Positions 56,169 through 64,000 of a stretch of DNA of 64,000 nucleotides are shown one piece after another. Under the pieces are notes generated by a model that ran no database searches, was not told the origin of the DNA, and saw only the letters and a program-made list of their open reading frames with translations. Each line of letters opens with the position of its first letter. Position 1 is the stretch's first letter. The position numbers were made by a program, and so were the translations under genes. Source of the DNA: Billgrantia antri (GTDB lineage: Bacteria > Pseudomonadota > Gammaproteobacteria > Pseudomonadales > Halomonadaceae); the NCBI RefSeq assembly GCF_019430905.1, contig NZ_JAHYCA010000002.1:62001-126000 (forward strand), given 5' to 3'.

Positions 56169-56944
56169 CCCCGAGGACCCTGAGCTGCCAGGTGACGGCA
56201 GTGGAGGACCTGACCCCAGACGTGTTCCGCGTACGCCTGGAAGGACGCGCCGAGGCCATGGCCCACGAGGCGGGCCAGTATCTCGAGCTCAGGCTCGATG
56301 ACGAGACCTGGGTACCGTTTTCCATCGCCAGCGCGCATCGCGGCGACGGCACCCTGGAGCTGCACATCCAGCACTGGCCGGAGCGCGAGAACTCCGCCCG
56401 GCTGCGTGAGCTGATCGTGGTGGCGCATCACCTGACGGTGCGACTGCCGGGCGGCGATTGCGTGCTGGATACCACCAGCCAGCGCCCGCTGCTGCTGATC
56501 GCCGCCGGCACCGGTTTCGCCCAGATGAAGGCGATCGTCGAGGCCTCGTTGCACGAGGCGCCCGAGCGACCCATCGAGCTGTGGTGGGCGGCCCGCGAAC
56601 GGCGTGACCTCTATCTCGAGAGCCTGCCGCGGCAATGGGCCGAGCAGCACGAGAGCGTGCGTTTCCACGTGGTCACCGAGAGGGCGCCGGAGCCGCCGGT
56701 CACCGGTGAGCGCATCCAGGGCCATCGGGGCCGCATCGACCAGGCGTTGGCTGCCGGGGTCGAGGACGTCAGCGGCCATGACGTCTACCTCTCCGGCTCG
56801 CCGGGCATGGTCTATGCCTGTGTCGACGTGCTGGCTTCGCTGGGGTTGGAGCCGAGCCGGGTTTTCTCCGACGTCTTCGCCTATGCGCCGCGCCAGCCGT
56901 TGGTGCCCACCGCGGGAGTGCTGCGCCGGGGGAGCGCACGGTGA
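56165..56944 (+). CDS. fre: NAD(P)H-flavin reductase, Fre type
   Basis: The 259-residue ferredoxin-NADP-reductase-fold protein has the flavin-binding segment [19 protein letters not shown] (RxxS variant, here FSIAS), the nucleotide loop [15 protein letters not shown] and the C-terminal [16 protein letters not shown]. It probably reduces free flavins. Its ATG overlaps the ubiD stop (ATGA). E. coli also places fre next to ubiD, and reduced FMN is the substrate for the prenyl-FMN cofactor of UbiD, so the link may be functional. It is longer than E. coli Fre (233) by a C-terminal tail. Confidence 0.87.
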   Translation: MTPRTLSCQVTAVEDLTPDVFRVRLEGRAEAMAHEAGQYLELRLDDETWVPFSIASAHRGDGTLELHIQHWPERENSARLRELIVVAHHLTVRLPGGDCVLDTTSQRPLLLIAAGTGFAQMKAIVEASLHEAPERPIELWWAARERRDLYLESLPRQWAEQHESVRFHVVTERAPEPPVTGERIQGHRGRIDQALAAGVEDVSGHDVYLSGSPGMVYACVDVLASLGLEPSRVFSDVFAYAPRQPLVPTAGVLRRGSAR

Positions 56945-57654
56945 GTGCCTCGCCGATACTGATCACCGGTGGCGCCCAGCGCCTGGGCCGTCACTGCGCC
57001 GAGCGCCTGGCCGAAGATGGCCATCCGGTGATCGTCAGCTATCGCCGCGAGCGCCCCGAACTCGAGGCCCTGCGCCGTCGGGGCATCGTGACCCTGCCGG
57101 CGGATTTCTCCAGCGAGGCGGCAATTTTCGATTTCATCGCCAGGCTAAAGGGCGCAACGAGTTCGTTGCGCGCCATCGTTCACAACGCCGGCGACTGGGC
57201 ACCGGACAGCCAGGGCGACGAGGCCGGGGTCGCTTTCGAACGACTGTTCCGCGTGCACATGCAGGCGCCCTACCTGATCAACCTGCATTGCCGCGAGCTG
57301 CTCGAAGCGTGCGCCGAGCCCCAGCGCGACATCGTGCACATGACCGACTACGTGGTACAGAAGGGCTCGAAGCAGCACGCGGCTTATGCTGCCACCAAGG
57401 CGGGGCTGGCCAATCTGACGCTCTCATTCGCGGCCATGTACGCGCCCCGGATCCAGGTCAACGCCATCGCGCCCGCCTTGATCATGCTGGGCGAGAGCGA
57501 CGACGATGCCTATGCCGAGAAAGCCAGGGCCAAGTCGGTCATGGAGATGGTGCCGGGGCCGGGAGTGATCTACCAGAGCCTGCGCTACCTGCTCGACAAC
57601 CGTTACGTGACCGGGATCACCCTACCGGTCGATGGCGGGCGCCACCTTCGCTAG
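56941..57654 (+). CDS. folM: Dihydromonapterin reductase, FolM-like SDR
   Basis: The 237-residue short-chain dehydrogenase shows ILITGGAQRLGRHCAERLAE at the nucleotide site, HNAGDW, and the catalytic Tyr and Lys in HAAYAATKAGL. FolM in relatives makes tetrahydromonapterin, a cofactor for phenylalanine hydroxylase, and has weak dihydrofolate reductase activity; I infer this from GGAQRLG and overall resemblance, as other SDR roles are possible. GTG at 56941 overlaps the fre stop (GTGA). It is the third gene of a tightly overlapping trio. Confidence 0.8.
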   Translation: MSASPILITGGAQRLGRHCAERLAEDGHPVIVSYRRERPELEALRRRGIVTLPADFSSEAAIFDFIARLKGATSSLRAIVHNAGDWAPDSQGDEAGVAFERLFRVHMQAPYLINLHCRELLEACAEPQRDIVHMTDYVVQKGSKQHAAYAATKAGLANLTLSFAAMYAPRIQVNAIAPALIMLGESDDDAYAEKARAKSVMEMVPGPGVIYQSLRYLLDNRYVTGITLPVDGGRHLR

Positions 57655-57690
57655 AATGTTCCTCCCCCTGACAATACAAGAGGAACCCAC

Positions 57691-57816
57691 ATGGCGAATG
57701 ACCATGACTTCAAGGACGACAGCGGTCTGCTGTCGATCGTGCTGGGCCTGGTGGTACTGGTCAGCATGGCTGCACTACCGGCCACCATCGGCTGGTACCA
57801 AGTGTTCGCGGGCTGA
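57691..57816 (+). CDS. Small single-pass membrane protein
   Basis: A 41-residue open frame beginning MANDHDFKDDSGL, with one hydrophobic segment (about residues 14-34, LSIVLGLVVLVSMAALPATI) and a short tail WYQVFAG. AGAGGAAC lies before the ATG at the right distance, and TAGAAT (57652-57657) could be a -10 just upstream, overlapping the end of folM. No family recognised. The strong site, charge pattern and sharp hydrophobic block support it being real. Confidence 0.6.
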   Translation: MANDHDFKDDSGLLSIVLGLVVLVSMAALPATIGWYQVFAG

Positions 57817-57879
57817 CGGCCGCGCTTGCCAAGCCTGCCCCGATGGGGCACGATGACCGCAGAACATCGGGAGACGACC

Positions 57880-58011
57880 ATGACACCGAAGCAGAGAACG
57901 AACCTTGCCGTTACCTACCGCATCTCGCATGCGGTGGCTGCGCTTGGCGTCCCCTTCGGTGGTCAGTACTGGTATTGGTTTAGCACCGGTGTGCCCGCGG
58001 CCGGGTCCTGA
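57880..58011 (+). CDS. Aromatic leader peptide 1 upstream of DAHP synthase
   Basis: A 43-residue open frame starting MTPKQRTNL with GGGAGACG upstream. It contains a Tyr-Trp-Tyr-Trp-Phe run at residues 30-34 (codons 57967-57981), nine codons before the stop. The remainder has no domain. An intrinsic terminator begins 49 nt after the stop, and alternative pairings lie between. This is the layout of trp- and phe-type attenuator leaders, where a ribosome waiting for charged tRNA favours read-through. A weak promoter, TTGCCA-17-CACGAT (57826-57854), precedes it. Confidence 0.75.
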   Translation: MTPKQRTNLAVTYRISHAVAALGVPFGGQYWYWFSTGVPAAGS

Positions 58012-58079
58012 ACGAGGACAGCGCCGCGAAGGCACACCCTAACCGGGTTGCCTCCCTTGAAACCCCCGGTCGGCAACCC
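57977..58079 (+). promoter_or_regulatory. Pause and antiterminator region of the aroG attenuator
   Basis: Arm 1 to arm 2: GGTGTGCC (57988-57995) pairs with GGCACACC (58031-58038), CGCGGC (57996-58001) with GCCGCG (58023-58028), and GTCCT (58005-58009) with AGGAC (58015-58019). GGTTTAG (57977-57983) can add CTAACC (58039-58044). Alternative antiterminators: ACCGGG (58042-58047) with CCCGGT (58065-58070), or GGGTTGCC (58045-58052) with GGCAACCC (58072-58079). The first alternative competes with both arm 1-arm 2 and the terminator. The Trp33 and Phe34 codons form part of arm 1, so a stalled ribosome would open it. Confidence 0.65.
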
Positions 58080-58093
58080 CGACCGGGGGTTTT
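58059..58093 (+). terminator. Attenuator terminator upstream of aroG
   Basis: AACCCCCGGTCG (58061-58072), a 7-nt loop and CGACCGGGGGTT (58080-58091) form a perfect 12-bp stem with a TTTT tract at 58090-58093. It lies between leader peptide 1 and leader peptide 2, so it ends transcription before aroG unless an alternative fold prevents it. Confidence 0.85.
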
Positions 58094-58134
58094 GCGTAGG
58101 CAGGCCCCAACGTTTTCGACACAGGAGACGCACC

Positions 58135-58299
58135 ATGATCGTACGCCGCGCCACTTACGCCGCCTATGCCCGTCATGCCTATTATGGCTGGGATTACGGC
58201 TGGCGATTTAGCGCCGCGCGGTCGGTCCAGTGCGCCACCTCCGACCGTGAAATGACCGGTGGCATGACGACACGATGTTTACCGATCCCACGGAGTTGA
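58135..58299 (+). CDS. Aromatic leader peptide 2 directly before DAHP synthase
   Basis: A 54-residue open frame with AGGAG 7 nt upstream. Within its first 25 residues it has Tyr8, 11, 16, 17 and 21, Trp19 and 23, and Phe25, with the core HAYYGWDYGWRF; none follow in the rest. Its stop is 7 nt before the aroG ATG. Downstream pairings compete: CGGTCGG (58219-58225) with CCGACCG (58241-58247), and GCCACC (58234-58239) with GGTGGC (58258-58263). CCGTG (58245-58249) can pair with CACGG (58289-58293) next to the aroG ribosome-binding site. This suggests a second, perhaps translational, control. Confidence 0.7.
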   Translation: MIVRRATYAAYARHAYYGWDYGWRFSAARSVQCATSDREMTGGMTTRCLPIPRS

Positions 58300-58306
58300 A
58301 GACACC

Positions 58307-59389
58307 ATGAATGCCCCCGCATCGCTTGCCCAAGGCCTGGCTCATGGCCATGCCGATCTCGCCGTTACCCATGCCAGCCGGGTCGAAATGACACTGCCCA
58401 CGCCCGGCGAACTGCGTCGCCGGCTTCCTGTGACACCCCTCGTGGCCGAACGCCTGCACGGCCAGCGGCGCGCCATCCAGGACATCGTCTGTGGCCATGA
58501 CGACCGCCTGCTGGTGGTCGTGGGGCCCTGCTCGATCCACGATCCCCTGGCGGCGCTGGAGTACGCTCACCGTCTGGCCGAGCTGGTGCCGAAGGTAAGC
58601 GATCGCCTGCTGCCGGTGATGCGGGTCTACGTGGAAAAGCCGCGCACCACCGTAGGCTGGAAGGGACTTGCCTACGATCCTGATCTGGACGGCAGCGGCG
58701 ACATGGCTCGCGGTCTGCATGTGTCGCGTCACCTGATGAACGAGATTGCGGCGTTGGGACTGCCGGTAGCCACCGAGGTGCTGCAGCCGATGCTGGCCGC
58801 CTACCTCGACGACCTGTTGGCTTGGGTCGCCATCGGGGCGCGTACCACCGAATCGCAGCTGCATCGCGAACTTGCCAGTGGCCTCGAGGCGGCGGTGGGC
58901 TTCAAGAATGCCACCAGCGGTGAGGTTGGCGTGGCGGTGGATGCCATTCGCGCGGCGGCCCACCCCCATCAGCATTTCGGCCTCGACGATCAGGGCCGCC
59001 CGGCGCTGCGCGAGACCTCGGGCAACCGTCATGCACATGTGGTGCTGAGAGGGGGGCGCCATGGACCCAACTACGACAGCGATGCGGTGGGTGAGGCTCG
59101 CCGAATGCTGGAGCGGGCTGGGCTGCCTGCACGCCTGATGGTCGACTGCAGCCACGCCAACGCGCGCAAGGATCATCGCCGCCAGGCTGAAGTGCTGCGC
59201 GATGTAGTGACACAGCGCCTGGGTGGCGAAACGGCCCTGATGGGGCTGATGCTGGAGAGCCATCTGGAGGAGGGGCGCCAGGAACTCACCCCCGGCGCGC
59301 TGCGCCACGGCGTCTCGGTGACCGACCCTTGCCTGGGCTGGCGGGAGACCGAGGCGCTGTTGCAGGAGACCGCTGACAGGCTGCGCTGA
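58307..59389 (+). CDS. aroG: 3-deoxy-7-phosphoheptulonate (DAHP) synthase, class I
   Basis: The 360-residue enzyme condenses phosphoenolpyruvate and erythrose 4-phosphate, the entry to aromatic amino acids. Motifs of the AroF/G/H type are VVGPCSIHDP with metal-ligand Cys75, VYVEKPRTTVGWKG, IGARTTESQ, VGFKNATSG, VVLRGG, DCSHANARKDH, and the metal ligands in MLESH and VTDPC. The start has GGAG upstream. Which aromatic amino acid inhibits it cannot be read by eye, so the symbol is by similarity. Two aromatic leader peptides precede it and a terminator follows. Confidence 0.93.
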   Translation: MNAPASLAQGLAHGHADLAVTHASRVEMTLPTPGELRRRLPVTPLVAERLHGQRRAIQDIVCGHDDRLLVVVGPCSIHDPLAALEYAHRLAELVPKVSDRLLPVMRVYVEKPRTTVGWKGLAYDPDLDGSGDMARGLHVSRHLMNEIAALGLPVATEVLQPMLAAYLDDLLAWVAIGARTTESQLHRELASGLEAAVGFKNATSGEVGVAVDAIRAAAHPHQHFGLDDQGRPALRETSGNRHAHVVLRGGRHGPNYDSDAVGEARRMLERAGLPARLMVDCSHANARKDHRRQAEVLRDVVTQRLGGETALMGLMLESHLEEGRQELTPGALRHGVSVTDPCLGWRETEALLQETADRLR

Positions 59390-59424
59390 ACCGGAGTGGG
59401 CGAGTGAGACCTGTACTCGGCGTG

Positions 59425-59452
59425 ACGATGCCGGGATAATCCCGGCATCGTT
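59425..59452 (+). terminator. Terminator after aroG
   Basis: ACGATGCCGGGA (59425-59436), loop TAA and TCCCGGCATCGT (59440-59451) form a perfect 12-bp stem 36 bp after aroG. The T-tract is short. Confidence 0.7.
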
Positions 59453-59470
59453 GCTATCGGAGTTCCCCTC

Positions 59471-59983
59471 ATGCCGTTCACCTTCGAGCACCCTGATCCC
59501 GAGACCTATCGCCGCAAGGCGCGCATCATCAGCGTGGCCATGGCCGGCCAGCTGATCGTCTTCGGCCTGGTGTTCTCCCAACTGCTGGTGGCAGCCTTCG
59601 GTTCGAGCCTGTGGCTCAACGTGCTGGGGGTCTTTCTCGGCCTGCTGGCGACCAGCCTGACCTTCGCCGTGCTGCGTGAGCGCCCCTGGATGCGCGAGAT
59701 GCGCTACGTCTGGCAGCTCAAGCATCACCTCTCACGAGTCAGCGGCTACCTAGGCACCCTGCGACAGGAAATGGATCGCGGCAACGACGTCGCGCTGCAC
59801 CTGATGACCTTTTACCATCAGGGCATGGCCCAGTTGGCCGAACTCAATGGCCGCACCCTGGATGACGATGCCGAGCTGCTCGGCGAGCGTGCCAGGATCC
59901 GGAGCCTGCGCGAGGAGCGCGGGCTGCCCGAACGGGTCGAGGGGGTCGATCCCAACGATCTTGCCGCCTTCCGCAAGCGCTGA
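59471..59983 (+). CDS. DUF3087 family membrane protein
   Basis: The 170-residue protein has two hydrophobic segments (about residues 20-41 and 47-68), then a cytoplasmic helical domain with RERPWMREMRYVWQLKHHLSR in its first part. I recognise the layout as DUF3087, found in marine gammaproteobacteria, with no known function. It starts 20 bp after the aroG terminator, so it probably has separate transcription. It is convergent with ppk. Confidence 0.7.
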   Translation: MPFTFEHPDPETYRRKARIISVAMAGQLIVFGLVFSQLLVAAFGSSLWLNVLGVFLGLLATSLTFAVLRERPWMREMRYVWQLKHHLSRVSGYLGTLRQEMDRGNDVALHLMTFYHQGMAQLAELNGRTLDDDAELLGERARIRSLREERGLPERVEGVDPNDLAAFRKR

Positions 59984-60019
59984 GGAAGCCGCCCGAACCT
60001 CGGACTGGCCCCGTGGCGC

Positions 60020-62251
60020 TCATACCTTGGCGGCGTAGGCGTACAGCAGCGTTTCCTGAGCGCTGATGGGGGCGCTGTCTCCCGGCTGCTGCTTCAGGTA
60101 GCGGCCGTCCGGCTGGAGCAGCCAGCTCTGGCAGTTGTCCACCAGATAGGTCTCGAGATCCTTGCGTACCCGCTCGGCCTGCTTGCGGTCGAGGAGCGGG
60201 AAAGCGGTCTCGACCCGGTGGAACATGTTGCGTGCCATGAAATCGGCGCTCGAGCACCAGGTCTCCTCCTTGCCGTCGTTGTGGAAATGAAACACTCGGG
60301 TGTGCTCGAGGAAGCGGCCGATGATCGAGCGCACTCGGATGTTCTCCGAGACGCCCGGCACGCCGGGGCGCAGGCAGCACATGCCGCGAATGATCAGCTC
60401 GCACTCGACGCCGGCCTGGGACGCCCGGTAGAGCGCCTGGATCAGCTTCGGCTCGGTCAGCGAGTTGCACTTGATGATCAGTTGAGCGCGCCGGCCGCGC
60501 CGGGCATGCTCGGCCTCGCGTTCGATCATCGCCACCAGACGTTCGTGCAGGGTGAAGGGGGCGTGCAGCAGCTTGTCGATATGCTGCGCCCGGCCCATGC
60601 CCGAGAGCTGCTGGAACACCTTGTGCACGTCGGCACACAGCGTCGGATTGGCGGTGAGCAGACTGTAGTCGGTATACAGCCGGGCGGTGCGGGCGTGGTA
60701 GTTGCCGGTGCCCAGGTGCGCATAGTGGCGTAGCTTGCCCCGCTCGCGGCGCACGATATGCATCATCTTGGCGTGGGTCTTGAAGGCCATCACCCCATAA
60801 ATGACGATGGCCCCGGCCTCCTGCAGCCGCGAGGCGAGCGCCAGGTTGTCGGCCTCGTCGAAGCGTGCGCGCAGCTCGATCACCACGGTGACCTCCTTGC
60901 CGTTGCTCGCTGCTTCCACCAGGGCATTGACGATGGCCGAGTCGGCCCCGGTACGGTAGAGGGTCTGCTTGATGGCCAGTACGCTGGGGTCGCGGGCCGC
61001 CTCGCGCAGCAGATCCTCCACCGGCGAGAAGGCCTGGAAAGGGTGATGCAGCAGGATGTCGCCGCTGGCGATGGCTTCGAGCAGGCTTGCCTTCTTGCGC
61101 ATCGCCTTGGGCAGACCCGGGGTGAAGGGGCGGTAGCGCAGATCGGGCCGGTCCAGGTCGCCGAGCGCCGAGATCATGCGGGTTAGGTTGACCGGGCCGT
61201 TGACGCGATAGAGGTCGGCCGCTTCGAGCTCGAACTGCTTGAGCAGGAAAGCGGCGAGTTCCTCGGGGCAGTTATCGGCGACTTCCAGTCTCACGCCGCT
61301 GCCGTAGCGCCGGGCCAGCAGCTCGCCGCGCAGCGCCGAGGCCAGGTCGGAGACTTCCTCGGGGTCCATCGAGAGGTCGGCGTTACGGGTCAGGCGGAAC
61401 TGGTAGCAGCCGCGTACCGTCATGCCGGGAAAGACTTCGGCGGCATGGGCGTGAATCATCGACGACAGGAAGACGAATTCCTGGAAATCCGCTTCGCACA
61501 GCTCGCCGGGGAGCGCGATGACTCGCGGCAGCGAGCGCGGTGCCGGCAAGATCGCCAGTCCGCCCTTGCGGCCGAAGGCATCCTTGCCCTCCAGCTCGAC
61601 GATGAAGTTGAGGCTCTTGTTGACCAGCCGCGGGAAGGGGTGCGATGGGTCCAGCCCGATGGGGCTGATCACCGGGACGATCTCGTTCTCGAAGAACGTG
61701 CGGATCCAGGTTTGCTGCGCCTCGGTCCACTCGTCGCGACGGCGGAAGCGCAGCCTGTGTGTCTCGAGGGCCGGGATCAGGATTTCGTTGAGAATCTGGT
61801 ACTGGCGATCGACCTGCTCATGCACGATCTGGGATATCTCGGCCAGCAGCTGACGCGGCAAGAGACCGTCGGCGCCGGTGGTTTCGTCGCCCAGGGCGAC
61901 CTGGTGCTTCAGCCCGGCGACCCGGATCTCGAAGAACTCGTCCAGGTTGGACGAGAAGATCAACAGGAACATCAGCCGGTTGAGCAGCGGATGTGCTTCG
62001 TCCAGGGCCTGCTCGAGCACGCGCACGTTGAATTGCAGGTGCGAGAGTTCGCGGTTGAAGTACAGCGCCGGATCGCTCAGGTCGGCCACGGCATCGGGCT
62101 GCGGCTTGGGCTTGATGCCGGCATGGCTCTGGTTGAGGCGTGGAGCGACCGTCTCACTGGCCGTCTCGTCGGTGATGCCGGCGGACACGCCGCCGGACGC
62201 TACGAGGTCTGTGGGGTCAAAGGGGCCACCAGGGCCGGGCACGTCTACCAT
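60020..62251 (-). CDS. ppk: Polyphosphate kinase 1
   Basis: The 743-residue enzyme polymerises the gamma-phosphate of ATP into polyphosphate at the membrane. After a 60-residue non-conserved N-terminal stretch come YFNRELSHLQFNVRVLEQA and SSNLDEFFEIRVAGLK. The PLD-like catalytic half shows LRARFDEADNLALASRLQEA, and the phospho-acceptor His lies in YAHLGTGNYHARTARLY; the second His region is VFHFHNDGKEE. E. coli Ppk has 688 residues, so the N-terminal extension accounts for the difference. hemB lies 51 bp upstream on the same strand. Confidence 0.95.
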   Translation of the reverse strand: MVDVPGPGGPFDPTDLVASGGVSAGITDETASETVAPRLNQSHAGIKPKPQPDAVADLSDPALYFNRELSHLQFNVRVLEQALDEAHPLLNRLMFLLIFSSNLDEFFEIRVAGLKHQVALGDETTGADGLLPRQLLAEISQIVHEQVDRQYQILNEILIPALETHRLRFRRRDEWTEAQQTWIRTFFENEIVPVISPIGLDPSHPFPRLVNKSLNFIVELEGKDAFGRKGGLAILPAPRSLPRVIALPGELCEADFQEFVFLSSMIHAHAAEVFPGMTVRGCYQFRLTRNADLSMDPEEVSDLASALRGELLARRYGSGVRLEVADNCPEELAAFLLKQFELEAADLYRVNGPVNLTRMISALGDLDRPDLRYRPFTPGLPKAMRKKASLLEAIASGDILLHHPFQAFSPVEDLLREAARDPSVLAIKQTLYRTGADSAIVNALVEAASNGKEVTVVIELRARFDEADNLALASRLQEAGAIVIYGVMAFKTHAKMMHIVRRERGKLRHYAHLGTGNYHARTARLYTDYSLLTANPTLCADVHKVFQQLSGMGRAQHIDKLLHAPFTLHERLVAMIEREAEHARRGRRAQLIIKCNSLTEPKLIQALYRASQAGVECELIIRGMCCLRPGVPGVSENIRVRSIIGRFLEHTRVFHFHNDGKEETWCSSADFMARNMFHRVETAFPLLDRKQAERVRKDLETYLVDNCQSWLLQPDGRYLKQQPGDSAPISAQETLLYAYAAKV

Positions 62252-62302
62252 AACGCTCTCTCGTGGCTAAGCGGCAGAGTGCCCAGAGACCGGGTCCCGC
62301 CG

Positions 62303-63316
<1,014 letters not shown>

Positions 63317-63406
63317 CTACTCCAACTGGGGGCCACATCCGCCTTGAGATCAACTGGCGGCAGTGTGCCTGGAAAGAATGACGATTCGATGACAAGCATT
63401 GTGTCG

Positions 63407-63415
63407 AGTATATCA
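63407..63415 (-). promoter_or_regulatory. Extended -10 promoter of hemB
   Basis: On the minus strand TGA followed by TATACT (63415-63407) forms an extended -10 about 105 bp before hemB. No good -35 lies upstream. Confidence 0.45.
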
Positions 63416-63442
63416 GTGCCGATCGAAGCGAAAAGCCGCGCC

Positions 63443-63471
63443 TTGTCGCACCCGGCACGACTCTCTAAAGT
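63443..63471 (+). promoter_or_regulatory. Candidate promoter of elbB
   Basis: TTGTCG (63443-63448), a 17-bp spacer and TAAAGT (63466-63471) lie about 60 bp before elbB. Both boxes match 4 of 6, so support is modest. The 232-bp hemB-elbB divergent region holds no gene. Confidence 0.3.
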
Positions 63472-63533
63472 GTTGGCTTCGGGATTCGAGGCATGGCCCA
63501 TCATTCGAGGCGCCTGACTACAAGGAGAAAGGC

Positions 63534-64000
63534 ATGAGCAAACAAGTGGCGGTCATCCTGTCGGGGTGCGGGGTTCAGGATGGCTCGGAGATCTACGAGA
63601 CCACCCTGACCTTGCTGCGTCTGGATCAACTGGGCATCGGCTATCGCTGCTTTGCGCCGGATATCATGCAGTACCATGTGATCGACCACCGCAACGGCGA
63701 GGCGATCGAGGGCGAGTCGCGCAATGTGCTGCTGGAATCGGCGCGCCTGGCGCGGGGCAACATCGCACCGCTGGAGGAACTCGAGGCCGACGAGTTCGAC
63801 GCCGTGATTCTGCCCGGCGGCTTCGGCGCAGCCAAGAACCTGTCCAACTTCGCCGAAGCGGGCAGCGACATGGAGCCTCTCCCGGCACTGGTCGAGGCCG
63901 TGGCCCCCTTCCACGAGGCGCGCAAGCCGATCGGGCTGATGTGCATTGCGCCGGCGCTGGTGCCAAAGCTGCTGGGCCCGGGCATTGCCGTGACCATCGG
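63534..64000 (+). CDS. elbB: ElbB-type glyoxalase III-like protein, partial
   Basis: The gene runs off the right edge; about 155 residues are visible. It is a DJ-1/PfpI-fold protein with VAVILSGCGVQDGSEIYET at the start, FDAVILPGGFGAAKNLS and the nucleophile Cys in GLMCIAPAL. E. coli ElbB has glyoxalase activity and was linked to isoprenoid production. AAGGAG precedes the ATG at 63534. It is divergent from hemB. Confidence 0.9.
   Translation, partial: MSKQVAVILSGCGVQDGSEIYETTLTLLRLDQLGIGYRCFAPDIMQYHVIDHRNGEAIEGESRNVLLESARLARGNIAPLEELEADEFDAVILPGGFGAAKNLSNFAEAGSDMEPLPALVEAVAPFHEARKPIGLMCIAPALVPKLLGPGIAVTI

Overview
The window is chromosomal DNA of a GC-rich gammaproteobacterium. Gene content and protein style fit a halophilic or marine Halomonas-like member of the Oceanospirillales, but I infer that from recognition, not from a database search. 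Nearly all of it is core metabolism and information processing. I recognise no tRNA, rRNA, CRISPR array, transposase or integrase.

Layout. 1-4.5 kb: minus-strand slmA (partial), argB, algC, dut, coaBC. 4.6-14.4 kb: plus-strand radC, rpmB-rpmG, mutM, rlmI, a DUF2007 gene, a thioesterase, ald, trpS, a YeeE/YedE sulfur transporter and maeA. 14.5-17.2 kb: an AT-rich insertion carrying one gene, a NACHT/STAND NTPase, flanked by a 99-bp direct repeat of the 3' end of acnA. 17.1-22.3 kb: acnA, a CPXCG protein, trxB, slyX and a membrane-anchored cold-shock-domain protein. 22.4-30.2 kb: minus-strand lysine and nitrogen genes (dapE, dapD, an ArsC-like gene, dapC, glnD, map). 30.5-51.3 kb: the long rpsB-tsf-pyrH-frr-uppS-cdsA-dxr-rseP-bamA-skp-lpxD-fabZ-lpxA-lpxB-rnhB-dnaE-accA-tilS series, linking translation, isoprenoid and phospholipid precursors, outer-membrane assembly, lipid A, replication and fatty-acid synthesis. 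51.3-64 kb: ppx, rho, the overlapping ubiD-fre-folM trio, a 41-residue membrane ORF, a regulated DAHP synthase (aroG), DUF3087, ppk, hemB and the start of elbB.

Three things stand out. (1) Two tandem short ORFs rich in Tyr, Trp and Phe precede the DAHP synthase gene. The first contains YWYWF and is followed by a strong intrinsic terminator and by mutually exclusive pairings, which is the layout of a ribosome-controlled attenuator. (2) The NACHT/STAND gene sits in a 2,560-bp unit that appears to have entered at the acnA 3' end, displacing the old acnA tail; the two tails differ only at synonymous positions. This is a candidate single-gene defence insertion. (3) An intergenic structured repeat occurs at 21.36 and 48.83 kb with at least four compensatory base-pair changes between the copies, so the fold itself is conserved.

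Where the longest open frame extended upstream of a convincing start, I chose the start by ribosome-binding site, family alignment from memory and gene spacing. Folding, homology and promoter claims are by eye.
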